A stretch of DNA of 64,000 nucleotides from Acidobacteriota bacterium (GTDB lineage: Bacteria > Acidobacteriota > Thermoanaerobaculia > Multivoradales > Multivoraceae). The position numbers and the translations under genes were made by a program. The stretch spans positions 248,001-312,000 of the forward strand of contig JAPPFP010000026.1 in NCBI GenBank assembly GCA_028877275.1. Reading direction: 5' to 3'. Each line of letters starts with the position of its first letter. Within the stretch, counting starts at the first letter, position 1. Positions 1 through 7,917 of the stretch are shown one piece after another. The notes under the pieces are model-generated. The model was not told the DNA's origin. It did not search any database and saw only the letters and a program-made list of their open reading frames with translations.

Positions 1-455
1 CGGAGTTGAACGAGAACCTGAAGCCCTACGGTTCGGGCGTTCATCGCCACCAGCCCGAGATCGAGCAGGAACTGGCCACCCTTGGCGAGACGCCTCGGGT
101 GTTCTTTTCGCCCCATCTCGTGCCGATGACCCGGGGCATCCTCGCCGCCTGCTACGTGCCGATGACCGAGCCGCCGAGCCACGACGAGCTCGAAGCGGCG
201 TATCTCGATCGCTATGCCAGCGAGCCTTTCGTGCGGGTGCTGACCGGTGCGGCGCTGCCCCAGACGAAGGCCACCCTGGGCTCCAACTACTGCGACCTCG
301 CCGTCCGCGTCGATGCCGAACGCGGGCTCGCGGTCGTGTTCGCGGCGCTCGACAACCTCGTCAAGGGAGCCGCCGGCCAGGCGGTGCAAAACATGAATGT
401 GATGTTCAATCTCGAAGAAACGACGGGCCTCTCGGCCGTGCCGGTGTTCCCATGA
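1..455 (+). CDS. argC: N-acetyl-gamma-glutamyl-phosphate reductase, C-terminal part (5' end outside window)
   Basis: Only the last 150 or so residues are present, because the reading frame is already open at the left edge (codons from base 3). It matches the ArgC C-terminal half: a stretch ending in HRHQPEIEQEL, then FFSPHLVPMTRGIL, and a terminal DNLVKGAAGQAVQNMN segment typical of the family. ArgC reduces N-acetylglutamyl phosphate to the semialdehyde with NADPH in cytosolic arginine synthesis. The stop codon overlaps the argJ start (ATGA), so it heads or sits within a tightly coupled arginine operon. Whatever lies upstream, including the catalytic cysteine and NADPH fold, cannot be seen. 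Confidence 0.93.
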   Translation, partial: ELNENLKPYGSGVHRHQPEIEQELATLGETPRVFFSPHLVPMTRGILAACYVPMTEPPSHDELEAAYLDRYASEPFVRVLTGAALPQTKATLGSNYCDLAVRVDAERGLAVVFAALDNLVKGAAGQAVQNMNVMFNLEETTGLSAVPVFP

Positions 456-1654
456 GCTGCGGCGTCACCGCCCCCAAGGGGTTCGTTGCTGCCGGCGTGC
501 ACTGTGGCCTGAAGAAGAGGCGGCTCGATCTCTCGATCATCGCCTCGACCGCCGACGAGCCGTCGACCCTGGCGGCCGTGTTCACCCGCAACCAGGTTCA
601 GGCCGCGCCCGTGCTCTATTGCCGCGAGGTCGTGGCGGGCGGCCGGGCGCGAGCGATCGTGGCGAACAGCGGCAACGCGAACGCCTGCACGGGCGAGCCG
701 GGCCTGGCCGACGCGCGGGCGATGGCGGAGCGGGCCGGCGCGGCGCTCGACATGGACCCGGGTCACGTTCTGGTGGCCTCGACCGGCGTGATCGGAGTCC
801 CCATGCCGATGCCGACCGTGCTCGCCGGCATCGACCAGGCGGCGACGGAGCTCGGTCCGAGGGGCGGCGTGTCGGCGGCGGAGGGGATCCTGACGACGGA
901 CACCCGGCCGAAGATCAAAGTCGAGAAGGTGGGCCTCGGTGGCGGCGAGGTGACGATCGGCGGCATCGCGAAGGGCGCCGGGATGATGGCCCCGGACATG
1001 GCGACGACCCTGGCCTTCGTGACCACCGACGTGAAGGCGTCGCCTGAGGCGCTCGACCGCGCGCTGCGGACGGCGGTGGAGCCGACCTTCAACAGCGTCA
1101 CGGTCGACGGCGACACGAGCACGAACGACTGCGTCCTGCTGCTGGCCAACGGCGCCGCCGGCGTCGAGGCCGATTCCGCGGACGACCTGGAGCGTTTGAC
1201 GGCCGGCCTGCAGCGTGTGCTCGGCCGGCTCGCGGTCGCCCTGATCGCCGACGCCGAGGGCGCGAACCGCGTGATCGAGGTCCGGGTGAAGGGCGCGCGC
1301 ACCGACGCGGCGGCCCGGCAGGTCGCGAACACGATCGCCAACTCGCCGCTGGTCAAGACGGCCTATCGCTCCGGCCAGCCGAACTGGGGCCGCTTCATGG
1401 GGGCGATCGGGCGCGCGGGCGTCGACATCGTCGAGCAGCGGATCGGTATCGCGGTGCTGGCCGAGGGCGAGCGGGTCGAGGTCGTGCGGGACGGTCTGGG
1501 CGTGAGCGACAACCTCGAGGGCCTGGCGCGGACGATGCTCGCGGACCACACGGTTCTCGAGGTCGATCTCGGCCTTGGCACCGGCCGCTGGACGGTCTGG
1601 ACCTGCGACCTGTCCGAGGGCTACATCGAGATCAACGCCAGCTACATCAGTTGA
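452..1654 (+). CDS. argJ: Bifunctional glutamate N-acetyltransferase / amino-acid acetyltransferase ArgJ
   Basis: ArgJ transfers acetyl from N-acetylornithine to glutamate, recycling the acetyl group. The 400-residue length is normal. The autocleavage region KGAGMMAPDMATTLAF lies around residues 174-189, so the precursor should cut itself just before Thr185, which becomes the nucleophile of the beta chain. ANSGNANACTG near residues 71-81 is another family hallmark. The ATG overlaps the argC stop. Having argJ next to argB and argD implies the cyclic acetyl-recycling pathway. Whether it also accepts acetyl-CoA cannot be told from sequence. Confidence 0.96.
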   Translation: MSCGVTAPKGFVAAGVHCGLKKRRLDLSIIASTADEPSTLAAVFTRNQVQAAPVLYCREVVAGGRARAIVANSGNANACTGEPGLADARAMAERAGAALDMDPGHVLVASTGVIGVPMPMPTVLAGIDQAATELGPRGGVSAAEGILTTDTRPKIKVEKVGLGGGEVTIGGIAKGAGMMAPDMATTLAFVTTDVKASPEALDRALRTAVEPTFNSVTVDGDTSTNDCVLLLANGAAGVEADSADDLERLTAGLQRVLGRLAVALIADAEGANRVIEVRVKGARTDAAARQVANTIANSPLVKTAYRSGQPNWGRFMGAIGRAGVDIVEQRIGIAVLAEGERVEVVRDGLGVSDNLEGLARTMLADHTVLEVDLGLGTGRWTVWTCDLSEGYIEINASYIS

Positions 1655-1667
1655 GGCGGACGTGACG

Positions 1668-2525
1668 ATGAAGCCAGAAAGGGATCTCGGCCAGGAGATG
1701 GCGGCGGCGCTGCGCTACGCCTCGGCGTGGCGTGGCAAGCGTGTCGTCGTCAAGTACGGCGGCCGCGCGATGGCGGGCGAGAAGTTCGGCACCCTGATCG
1801 AGGACCTGGTGCTGTTGCGGCGCGCCGGGCTGCGCCCGATGCTGGTCCACGGCGGCGGGGCCGAGATCTCGACGATGCTCCAGACGCTGGGCATCGAACC
1901 GCGTTTCGTCGACGGCCTGCGGGTCACCGACGAGGACACGATGCGGGTCGTTGAGATGGTCCTCGGCGGTTCGGTGAACAAGCGCCTGGTGGGGATGATC
2001 CAGCGGGCCGGCGGCCGCGCCGTCGGCCTCACCGGCAAGGACGGCGACCTGCTGCGAGTGCGTCCCCACGCGCGGGCGGACGAACTCGGCTTCGTCGGCG
2101 AGATCGAGAGGGTCGACACGTCGCTCCTCGACCAGCTCACGAACTCCGGCTACGTGCCGGTGATCGGTTCGCTCGGCGTGGGCCCGGGCGGCCAGACCTA
2201 CAACGTCAACGCCGATACCGCGGCGGCGGCGCTCGCCGCTGAAGTGGCGGCGGAGAAGCTCCTGCTCCTGACCGACGTGCGTGGGATCAACGACAACGGC
2301 GCGTTCCGGTCGCGGCTCACCCCCGCCGAAGCGCAGGAGCTGATCGACTCCGGCGTGGTGTCCGCCGGCATGGTGCCGAAGGTGCGAGCGTGCCTGAGCG
2401 CGCTGGAAGCCGGAGTCGGGAGCGCCCACATCGTCGCCGCCGGCGAACCGCACGGGCTCCTGGTGGAGCTCTTCACGGAAGGCGGCATCGGCACAATGAT
2501 CAAGCGGCCCCAACCCAGGGAGTAG
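1668..2525 (+). CDS. argB: Acetylglutamate kinase
   Basis: ArgB phosphorylates N-acetylglutamate with ATP, usually the arginine-sensitive step. The 285-residue protein opens with the kinase core KRVVVKYGGRAM. It also has the glycine-rich VHGGGAEIS loop and the NVNADTAAAALA segment that binds the substrates, and ends with the GTMI motif. The ATG at 1668 lies 11 bases after a GAGG that overlaps the argJ stop. A GTG at 1662 is in frame and would add only two residues, so the start is not certain. An N-terminal helix before the core is present, as in arginine-inhibited hexameric ArgB proteins; inhibition by arginine is inference. Confidence 0.95.
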   Translation: MKPERDLGQEMAAALRYASAWRGKRVVVKYGGRAMAGEKFGTLIEDLVLLRRAGLRPMLVHGGGAEISTMLQTLGIEPRFVDGLRVTDEDTMRVVEMVLGGSVNKRLVGMIQRAGGRAVGLTGKDGDLLRVRPHARADELGFVGEIERVDTSLLDQLTNSGYVPVIGSLGVGPGGQTYNVNADTAAAALAAEVAAEKLLLLTDVRGINDNGAFRSRLTPAEAQELIDSGVVSAGMVPKVRACLSALEAGVGSAHIVAAGEPHGLLVELFTEGGIGTMIKRPQPRE

Positions 2526-2532
2526 ACCGGCA

Positions 2533-3711
2533 ATGACCGAGGACAGCCTGTTCGCGAACTACAAGCGGGCGCCGGTGGCGTTCAGCCACGGCGACGGAGT
2601 GCGTCTGTGGGACACCGAGGGCCGCGAGTACCTCGACTTCCTGGGCGGCATCGCCGTTTCGTCCCTGGGCCACAATCACCCGGCCCTGACCGAGGCGATC
2701 ACCCGCCAGGCCGGGCGCTACCTGCACGTCTCGAACCTGTTCCGAATCCGGGAACAGGAGCGGGCGGGCGAGTTGCTGGTGGAGGCCACGGAAGGGCTGC
2801 TCAATAGCGCCTTCTTCTGCAACAGCGGCGCCGAAGCGGTGGAAGCCGCGATCAAGCTGGCGCGGCGTTACGCCTACGACCGCGACGGCTCCGGCGACCG
2901 GCACCGGATCGTCACCGCGGAGGGCGGTTTCCACGGCCGTACCCTGGGGGCTCTGGCGGCGACCGCCACGCCCGCCTACCAGGTGGGCTTCGGCCCCCTC
3001 CCGGGAGGTTTCGCGTCCGTGCCCTTCGGCGACGTGGAGGCGGCGGCCGGCGAGATCGACGGCAGCACCTGCGCGGTCCTCATCGAGGCCATCCAGGGCG
3101 AGGCCGGCGTGATCGAACCGCCGGAGGGCTATCTCGAAGGCCTGCAGGCACTCTGCCGTGAACGCGGCGCCCTGTTCATTCTCGACGAGGTGCAGACCGG
3201 GATCGGTCGCCTCGGCCGGGCCTATGGCTTTCAGCACTACGGCCTCGAACCGGACATCGTGACCCTCGCCAAGGGACTTGGCGGCGGTGTTCCGGTGGGC
3301 GCGGTGCTGGCGCGCGGCGAGGTCGCTTCAGCGCTCGTGCCCGGCACCCACGGCACCACTTTCGGTGGCAACCCGCTCGCCAGCGCCGCGGTCCGGACCG
3401 TCCTCGAGACGGTGTTCGAAGCGGACTTCCTCGAGCGGGTGGTTCGCGCCGGCGAGTACCTGCGGGCCCTGCTCGGCCAGCTCAGCGCCGGCGGTCTGGT
3501 CACCGAGGTGCGGGGCCAGGGGCTGATGGCGGCGATCGAGTGCACGCCGGACGCGCCCGATGTCGCGACGCGCTGCCTGGAGAACGGCCTGATCGTCAAC
3601 GCGCCCCGGCCCCACAGCATCCGGATGCTGCCGCCCCTCGTGGTTCACGACCCGGAGATCGAGCGGGCCGTGGGGATCCTCGCTCACTGCCTGGAGGAAG
3701 CCGCGGCTTGA
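2533..3711 (+). CDS. argD: Acetylornithine aminotransferase
   Basis: ArgD is a PLP-dependent class III aminotransferase that makes N-acetylornithine from the semialdehyde and glutamate. The 392 residues include the FLGGIAVSSLGHNHP opening, the phosphate-binding NSGAEAVEAAIK segment, the LDEVQTGIGR motif that stacks on the cofactor, and the Schiff-base lysine at about residue 247 in TLAKGLGGG. It follows argB by seven bases, and its TGA overlaps the TTG start of argH. Family members often also act as succinyldiaminopimelate aminotransferase in lysine synthesis; that second role is possible here but not shown. Confidence 0.95.
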   Translation: MTEDSLFANYKRAPVAFSHGDGVRLWDTEGREYLDFLGGIAVSSLGHNHPALTEAITRQAGRYLHVSNLFRIREQERAGELLVEATEGLLNSAFFCNSGAEAVEAAIKLARRYAYDRDGSGDRHRIVTAEGGFHGRTLGALAATATPAYQVGFGPLPGGFASVPFGDVEAAAGEIDGSTCAVLIEAIQGEAGVIEPPEGYLEGLQALCRERGALFILDEVQTGIGRLGRAYGFQHYGLEPDIVTLAKGLGGGVPVGAVLARGEVASALVPGTHGTTFGGNPLASAAVRTVLETVFEADFLERVVRAGEYLRALLGQLSAGGLVTEVRGQGLMAAIECTPDAPDVATRCLENGLIVNAPRPHSIRMLPPLVVHDPEIERAVGILAHCLEEAAA

Positions 3712-5213
3712 GCGGGAAGGCCGGCCGGCCCGCTACGCCCCGCCTGTGGGGCGGCGCGTTCGACGCGGAAGTCGATCCGGTCATCGACGCGTACACGCGG
3801 TCGCTCCCCTTCGACCACCGGCTCGCCGCCGCGGACCTGATCGGTTCGCTGGCGCACGCCCGGATGCTGTTCGAAACCGGGGTCGTCGACCGGGATTCGG
3901 CTGCCGCCATCCTCTCCGGCCTGAGTTCGATGCTCCGGCGCGTCGAGGCGGGCGAGCTCGAGGTCGAAGGCGCCGACGAGGATGTCCACACCTGGATCGA
4001 GCGGCAGCTCACCGAGGAGATCGGCGACGCGGGTCGGCGGCTGCACACCGCCCGCAGCCGCAACGACCAGACAGCGGTCGCCTTCCGGCTCTGGCAGCGG
4101 GCGGAGGCGGAGCGCGCGGTTGGCGCGGCCCTGGGGCTGGTGGAGGCCCTGCTCACCCAGGGGCGGCAACATGTGGATACGGCCCTTCCGGGCTACACCC
4201 ACATGCAGCGCGCCCAGCCGACGACGCTGGCGCAGCACCTGCTCGCACACGCCTGGTCGGTCCTGGCCGACGCGGGGAGGCTCCGCGGGGCCCGCCGGAC
4301 GGCGGGCCTGAGTCCGCTCGGCGCCGGGGCGATGGCCGGCTCGCCCCACCCGATCGATCCCGTTCGCAGTGCGGAGCTGCTCGGCATGGACGCCGCCTAT
4401 CCGAACAGCATGTGGGCCGTGGCCGATCGCGACTACGTCGCCGAGGCACTGTACGCCTGCGCGCTTGCCATGGTCCACCTGTCCCGCTGGGCCGAGGAAG
4501 TCGTGCTCTGGACGTCGAGCGAGTTCTCCTTCGCCCGGCTCCAGGACCGGGCCGCCAAGGGCTCGAGCATCATGCCGCAGAAGAAGAACCCGGAGCCCGC
4601 GGAGATCCTGCGCGGCAAGTCGGGTCGCGCGGTGGGAAACCTGGTGTCGCTGCTGGTGACGGTCAAGGGTCTGCCGCTGACCTACAACAGCGATCTGCAG
4701 GAAGACAAGGAGGCCCTCTTCGACGCGTTCGACACGGTTACCGCCTCGTTCGAAGTGGCCCGCGTGCTGGGCGAGAGTCTCGAGTTCGACCGCGAGGCGA
4801 TGGCGGCGGCGCTGGAGGGTGCCTACATCACCGCCACCGATCTGGCCGATCTCCTGGCCGCTGCCGGCGTGCCGTTCCGCAGCGCCCACGAGCGCACGGG
4901 CGCCGTCGTCCGTGCCGCCAGTGCGCGAGGGGTGGAGCTGTGGCAGCTTGCGGCGTCGGACCTCGAGGAACTCGTGCCGGAGATCGAGGACCGGGAGGGG
5001 CTGCTGGCCGCGCTGCGCCCCGAGGCCTCGCTCGCCGCTCATCGAAGCTACGGCGGTCCCGCCCCCGAGCGGGTCCGCGAGCAGATCGAGGAGATGGACG
5101 AGCGGCTCGCGGCGAATCGACGGTGGTTGGAGGCGCGGCAGCCACCGCCGATCTACCGGGCCCACGTGGAGGGCGCGCTCCTGGCGGAGACGATTCCGGG
5201 AGCCGGCTCATGA
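3708..5213 (+). CDS. argH: Argininosuccinate lyase
   Basis: ArgH splits argininosuccinate to arginine and fumarate. The family signature GSSIMPQKKNPEPAEI is at about residues 285-300, and the N-terminal LWGGAFDAEVDP and the TARSRNDQ segment are intact. The chosen start is the TTG at 3708, which overlaps the argD stop (TTGA); no ATG or GTG lies between it and the conserved LWGGAF. This gives 501 residues, roughly 40 longer than many ArgH proteins. The extra length is a C-terminal extension with Arg/Glu-rich helices. Its stop overlaps argR (ATGA). Neither argF nor argG lies between argD and argH. Confidence 0.94.
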   Translation: MSGKAGRPATPRLWGGAFDAEVDPVIDAYTRSLPFDHRLAAADLIGSLAHARMLFETGVVDRDSAAAILSGLSSMLRRVEAGELEVEGADEDVHTWIERQLTEEIGDAGRRLHTARSRNDQTAVAFRLWQRAEAERAVGAALGLVEALLTQGRQHVDTALPGYTHMQRAQPTTLAQHLLAHAWSVLADAGRLRGARRTAGLSPLGAGAMAGSPHPIDPVRSAELLGMDAAYPNSMWAVADRDYVAEALYACALAMVHLSRWAEEVVLWTSSEFSFARLQDRAAKGSSIMPQKKNPEPAEILRGKSGRAVGNLVSLLVTVKGLPLTYNSDLQEDKEALFDAFDTVTASFEVARVLGESLEFDREAMAAALEGAYITATDLADLLAAAGVPFRSAHERTGAVVRAASARGVELWQLAASDLEELVPEIEDREGLLAALRPEASLAAHRSYGGPAPERVREQIEEMDERLAANRRWLEARQPPPIYRAHVEGALLAETIPGAGS

Positions 5214-5668
5214 CCACCGCGATCCGTCACGGCGCCATCCTGGACATCATCGGCCGGCGGCCGGTGTCGAGCCAGAAGGACCTGGTGCGCGCCCTCGGTC
5301 GCCGCGGTTTCCAGGTGTCCCAGGCCACCGTGTCGCGCGACGTGCGCCGGCTCGGTCTGCTGAAAGTGCCGCTGGCCGGCGGCGGCTTCCGTTACGCGCC
5401 GGCGGACCAGGCCGCGGGCCCGGTCCGTCCCGACGTCGAGCGGGCCATGCGGATGTTCGTGACCGGCGTGGCCGAGGGCGAGGCGCTCCTCGTGCTGAGA
5501 ACGCGCAGCGGCAACGCGAACGCGCTGGCGGTCGTGATCGACCAGGCGGACTGGCCCGAGGTCGCCGGCACCCTGGCCGGCGACGACACCGTCCTCCTGG
5601 TCCTCAAGAGCACCGCCGCCCGCGACCGCATCCGCGAGTCCCTCGCAGCGTTACTCGAAGGCGACTGA
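5210..5668 (+). CDS. argR: Arginine repressor ArgR
   Basis: This 152-residue protein has the two ArgR parts. The first is an N-terminal winged helix (about residues 12-50) with SSQKDLVRALGRRGF followed by the recognition helix SQATVSRDVRRLGLLKV. The second is a C-terminal arginine-binding and hexamerisation domain with DWPEVAGTLAGDDTVLLVLK. It binds arginine and represses or activates arginine genes at ARG boxes. It is the last gene of the operon and overlaps argH (ATGA), so the repressor is probably made from the transcript it controls. Operators would lie upstream of argC, outside the window. The arginine-binding loop reads GNANALA rather than the usual GTAGAVA-like sequence. Confidence 0.93.
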   Translation: MTTAIRHGAILDIIGRRPVSSQKDLVRALGRRGFQVSQATVSRDVRRLGLLKVPLAGGGFRYAPADQAAGPVRPDVERAMRMFVTGVAEGEALLVLRTRSGNANALAVVIDQADWPEVAGTLAGDDTVLLVLKSTAARDRIRESLAALLEGD

Positions 5669-6280
5669 TCTCCGTACCTGCCACGCTTCCCGCGTCTCCT
5701 GCGACGAGAACCGCTGCTCGGCCCAGGGGTCGCCGTACGTGTGGTAGCCGTTCTCTTCCCAGAAGCCGCGTTCGTCGGCGTTCAGGAGTTCGATCCCGGA
5801 GACCCACTTGGCACTCTTCCAGGCGTAGAGATGGGGCACCACGAGCCGGAGCGGACCGCCGTGGTCCGGCGCCAGCGGCTCGCCGCCGTGGCGGTCGGCG
5901 AGCAGCGCGTGCTCGGAGAGCAGGTCGTCGAGCGGCAGGTTCGTCGTGTAACCGCCGTAGCAGTGGATCATGGCGTGGGTAGCGCCGGGAGACGGCGCGA
6001 CCGCGCCGAGCACGTCGCGCGTCGCAAACCCGGACCACGGGTTGTCCAGGGTCGAGAAGCGGGTCACGCAATGGAAGTCGGCGGTCACTTCGCGCCGCGG
6101 CAGCGACTGAAGCGCCTGCCAGTCGAACGCGTGCTCGGCCTCGACGCGGCCGAAGAGCAGCAGCTCGAACCCGGCCACGTCGACTTCCGGCGTGTCGCCG
6201 ACGGACAGCACCGGCCACTTCTTCGTGACGTACTGGCCGGGGGGAACCCGGTCGTCGCCGCGCCTGGGTGAATCGTCCAT
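5651..6280 (-). CDS. Sulfite-oxidase-like molybdopterin-dependent oxidoreductase
   Basis: The 209 residues match the small sulfite-oxidase-type molybdenum cofactor domain. The proposed molybdenum ligand is Cys71 in FHCVTRFSTLDNPWSG, and the later PLRLVVPHLYAWKSAKWV segment contains cofactor-contact and basic residues. No signal peptide or membrane segment is seen, so it is probably cytosolic, unlike exported MsrP. The electron donor and substrate are unknown. It converges on argR, and the last 18 bases of the two genes overlap. The presence of a molybdoenzyme agrees with the fused molybdopterin synthase at 11116. Confidence 0.85.
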   Translation of the reverse strand: MDDSPRRGDDRVPPGQYVTKKWPVLSVGDTPEVDVAGFELLLFGRVEAEHAFDWQALQSLPRREVTADFHCVTRFSTLDNPWSGFATRDVLGAVAPSPGATHAMIHCYGGYTTNLPLDDLLSEHALLADRHGGEPLAPDHGGPLRLVVPHLYAWKSAKWVSGIELLNADERGFWEENGYHTYGDPWAEQRFSSQETREAWQVRRSVAFE

Positions 6281-6325
6281 GGCGGCGAAGAGTATCGGTT
6301 GAGGGCGCGCCGTGCAGCGCGTCGG

Positions 6326-6354
6326 TTGTAAATGTGAGCGATGTGGTCAACAAT
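6326..6354 (+). promoter_or_regulatory. Candidate promoter for the cysM-mec-cysO/moeZ cassette
   Basis: TTGTAA at 6326 and AACAAT at 6349 are separated by 17 bases, each matching four of six bases of the usual -35 and -10 hexamers. A transcript would start near 6361. That is downstream of an in-frame ATG at 6341, and it supports the ATG at 6407 as the real start of the cysM-like gene. Only sequence resemblance supports this. Confidence 0.35.
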
Positions 6355-6406
6355 TCCCGCTCGCCGCGCCGCGGCTCCCACGGAGCCGCCCGCCGGAGTC
6401 CGCACG

Positions 6407-7414
6407 ATGATCACCGAATCCCCTCCCACCGAGTACGCCGCGGCCGCCGTCGAGCTGGCCGGCCCGCCGATTCCGGAGGGGCTCGGCGACGGCGCCCGAC
6501 GGCTGCTGTCGCGGATCGGCAACACGCCCCTGCTCGACCTGAGCCACGTCCTCGGACCGGCCGCGCGGGAACTCGGATCGGAGCTCCTGGCCAAGGCGGA
6601 GATGGCGAACCCCGGCGGCTCGGTCAAGGACCGTCCGGCGCGTCACATGATGCTGGCGGCCCGGGACGCCGGCCAACTCGACGACGGCCGCCGCGTTCTG
6701 GACGCGACCTCGGGCAACACCGGCATCGCGCTCGCCATGATCGGCGCGGCGATGGACATCGGCGTGACGCTCTGCCTGCCGCGGAACGCCTCGATCGAGC
6801 GCCGCCGCATTCTCGGCGCGTTCGGCGCCGAACTCGTGCTAACCGATCCGATGGAGGGTTCCGACGGCGCCATCCGCGAGGCACGCCGGATGATCGAGGC
6901 GGATCCGGAGGCGTTCTGCTACGTCGACCAGTACAGCAACACCGCCAACTGGCGGGCTCACTTCGAGACGACAGGCCCCGAGATCTGGATGCAGACGGAG
7001 GGCCGGCTCACCCACTTCGTCGCGGGTCTCGGCACCAGCGGCACGTTCTGCGGCACCGCCCGGTACCTGGCCGAACGCGCTCCCGGGGTCCGGCTCATCT
7101 CGATGCAGCCGGACGGTCCCTTCCACGGGCTGGAGGGCATGAAGCACATGCCGAGCGCCCTGGTACCGGCGATCTACGACGATTCGATCGCCAGCGAGGA
7201 GACGGAGGTCAGCACCGAGGACGCCTACGCCGAGATCAAGGCGCTCGCCCGCGGGAGCGGCCTGCTCGTCGGCATCTCGGCGGCCGCGAACGTTGTGGCC
7301 GGGCGGCGGATCGCGGAGCGCGCCGCCGAGGCCGGAGAGCGAGCCGTGGTGGTGACGATCCTCTGCGACGGCGCCGACAAGTACCTGTCCGAGCCGTTCT
7401 GGGACGAGGACTGA
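6407..7414 (+). CDS. cysM: CysM-type cysteine synthase (PLP-dependent)
   Basis: A fold-type II PLP enzyme of 335 residues. The PLP lysine is Lys74 in NPGGSVKDRPA, the phosphate-binding SGNTG is at residues 102-106, and GLGTSGTFCGTARYL binds the cofactor phosphate. Its middle section, NTANWRAHFETTGPEIW, resembles mycobacterial CysM, which uses O-phosphoserine and the thiocarboxylated carrier CysO as sulfur donor. The neighbours support that chemistry: a JAMM peptidase follows by 7 bases and then a CysO-MoeB-rhodanese fusion, the same partners as mec-cysO-cysM in Mycobacterium. The start at 6407 is preceded by CGGAG; an ATG at 6341 would add 22 poorly conserved residues. The acceptor preference is inferred from context. 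Confidence 0.85.
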   Translation: MITESPPTEYAAAAVELAGPPIPEGLGDGARRLLSRIGNTPLLDLSHVLGPAARELGSELLAKAEMANPGGSVKDRPARHMMLAARDAGQLDDGRRVLDATSGNTGIALAMIGAAMDIGVTLCLPRNASIERRRILGAFGAELVLTDPMEGSDGAIREARRMIEADPEAFCYVDQYSNTANWRAHFETTGPEIWMQTEGRLTHFVAGLGTSGTFCGTARYLAERAPGVRLISMQPDGPFHGLEGMKHMPSALVPAIYDDSIASEETEVSTEDAYAEIKALARGSGLLVGISAAANVVAGRRIAERAAEAGERAVVVTILCDGADKYLSEPFWDED

Positions 7415-7421
7415 GCCGCCG

Positions 7422-7880
7422 ATGATCGAACTGTCCCCAGGCGACCTGGCCCGCATCCGCGCGCACGGCGAGGCGACGTACCCGGAAGAGTGCTGCGGCA
7501 TCCTGATCGGCCGCACGGAGAAAACGGCGAGCGGCAACGGTGCGGTGCTGGCCCGGGTCATGCGACTGGTCGGCGCCGAGAACGAACGTGAGGACGAGAG
7601 CCGTCACAACCGCTACCTGATCCCGCCCGAGGTCATCCTGCGGACCGAGCGGGAGGCGCGAGCGGAGGGCCTCGACGTGGTCGGCTACTACCACTCGCAT
7701 CCGGACCACCCGTCGCGCCCCAGCGACTTCGACCGGGACCACGCCTGGCCGGGCTACAGTTACCTGATCGTCTCGGTGCGCGAGGGCCGCGCCAGGGACG
7801 AGCGGAGTTGGCGGCTCAGCAACGACCGTTCCCGCTTCGACGAGGAACCGATCCGCACACCTGAACCGCCCCCGACCTGA
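7422..7880 (+). CDS. mec: JAMM/MPN+ metalloprotease, Mec-like
   Basis: This 152-residue protein has a complete JAMM zinc site. Glu23 sits in PEECCGILIG, and the motif H91-S-H93-x7-S101-x2-D104 is in YHSHPDHPSRPSDFD. In Mycobacterium tuberculosis the homologue Mec+ cleaves the CysO-cysteine adduct to release cysteine and regenerate the carrier. Here it lies 7 bases after the cysM-like gene and 37 before the carrier fusion. Because the carrier is fused to an E1-like enzyme through its Gly-Gly, this peptidase could also have a maturation role; that is inference. No signal peptide, so it is cytosolic. GAGGA before the start is the likely ribosome site. Confidence 0.88.
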   Translation: MIELSPGDLARIRAHGEATYPEECCGILIGRTEKTASGNGAVLARVMRLVGAENEREDESRHNRYLIPPEVILRTEREARAEGLDVVGYYHSHPDHPSRPSDFDRDHAWPGYSYLIVSVREGRARDERSWRLSNDRSRFDEEPIRTPEPPPT

Positions 7881-7917
7881 ACACGACTAGAACCGAAGAG
7901 TCCTGTGGAGACCGACG

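Noticed and set aside
287..1549. 420-codon minus-strand open frame
   Set aside because: Antisense to argJ; no family resemblance.
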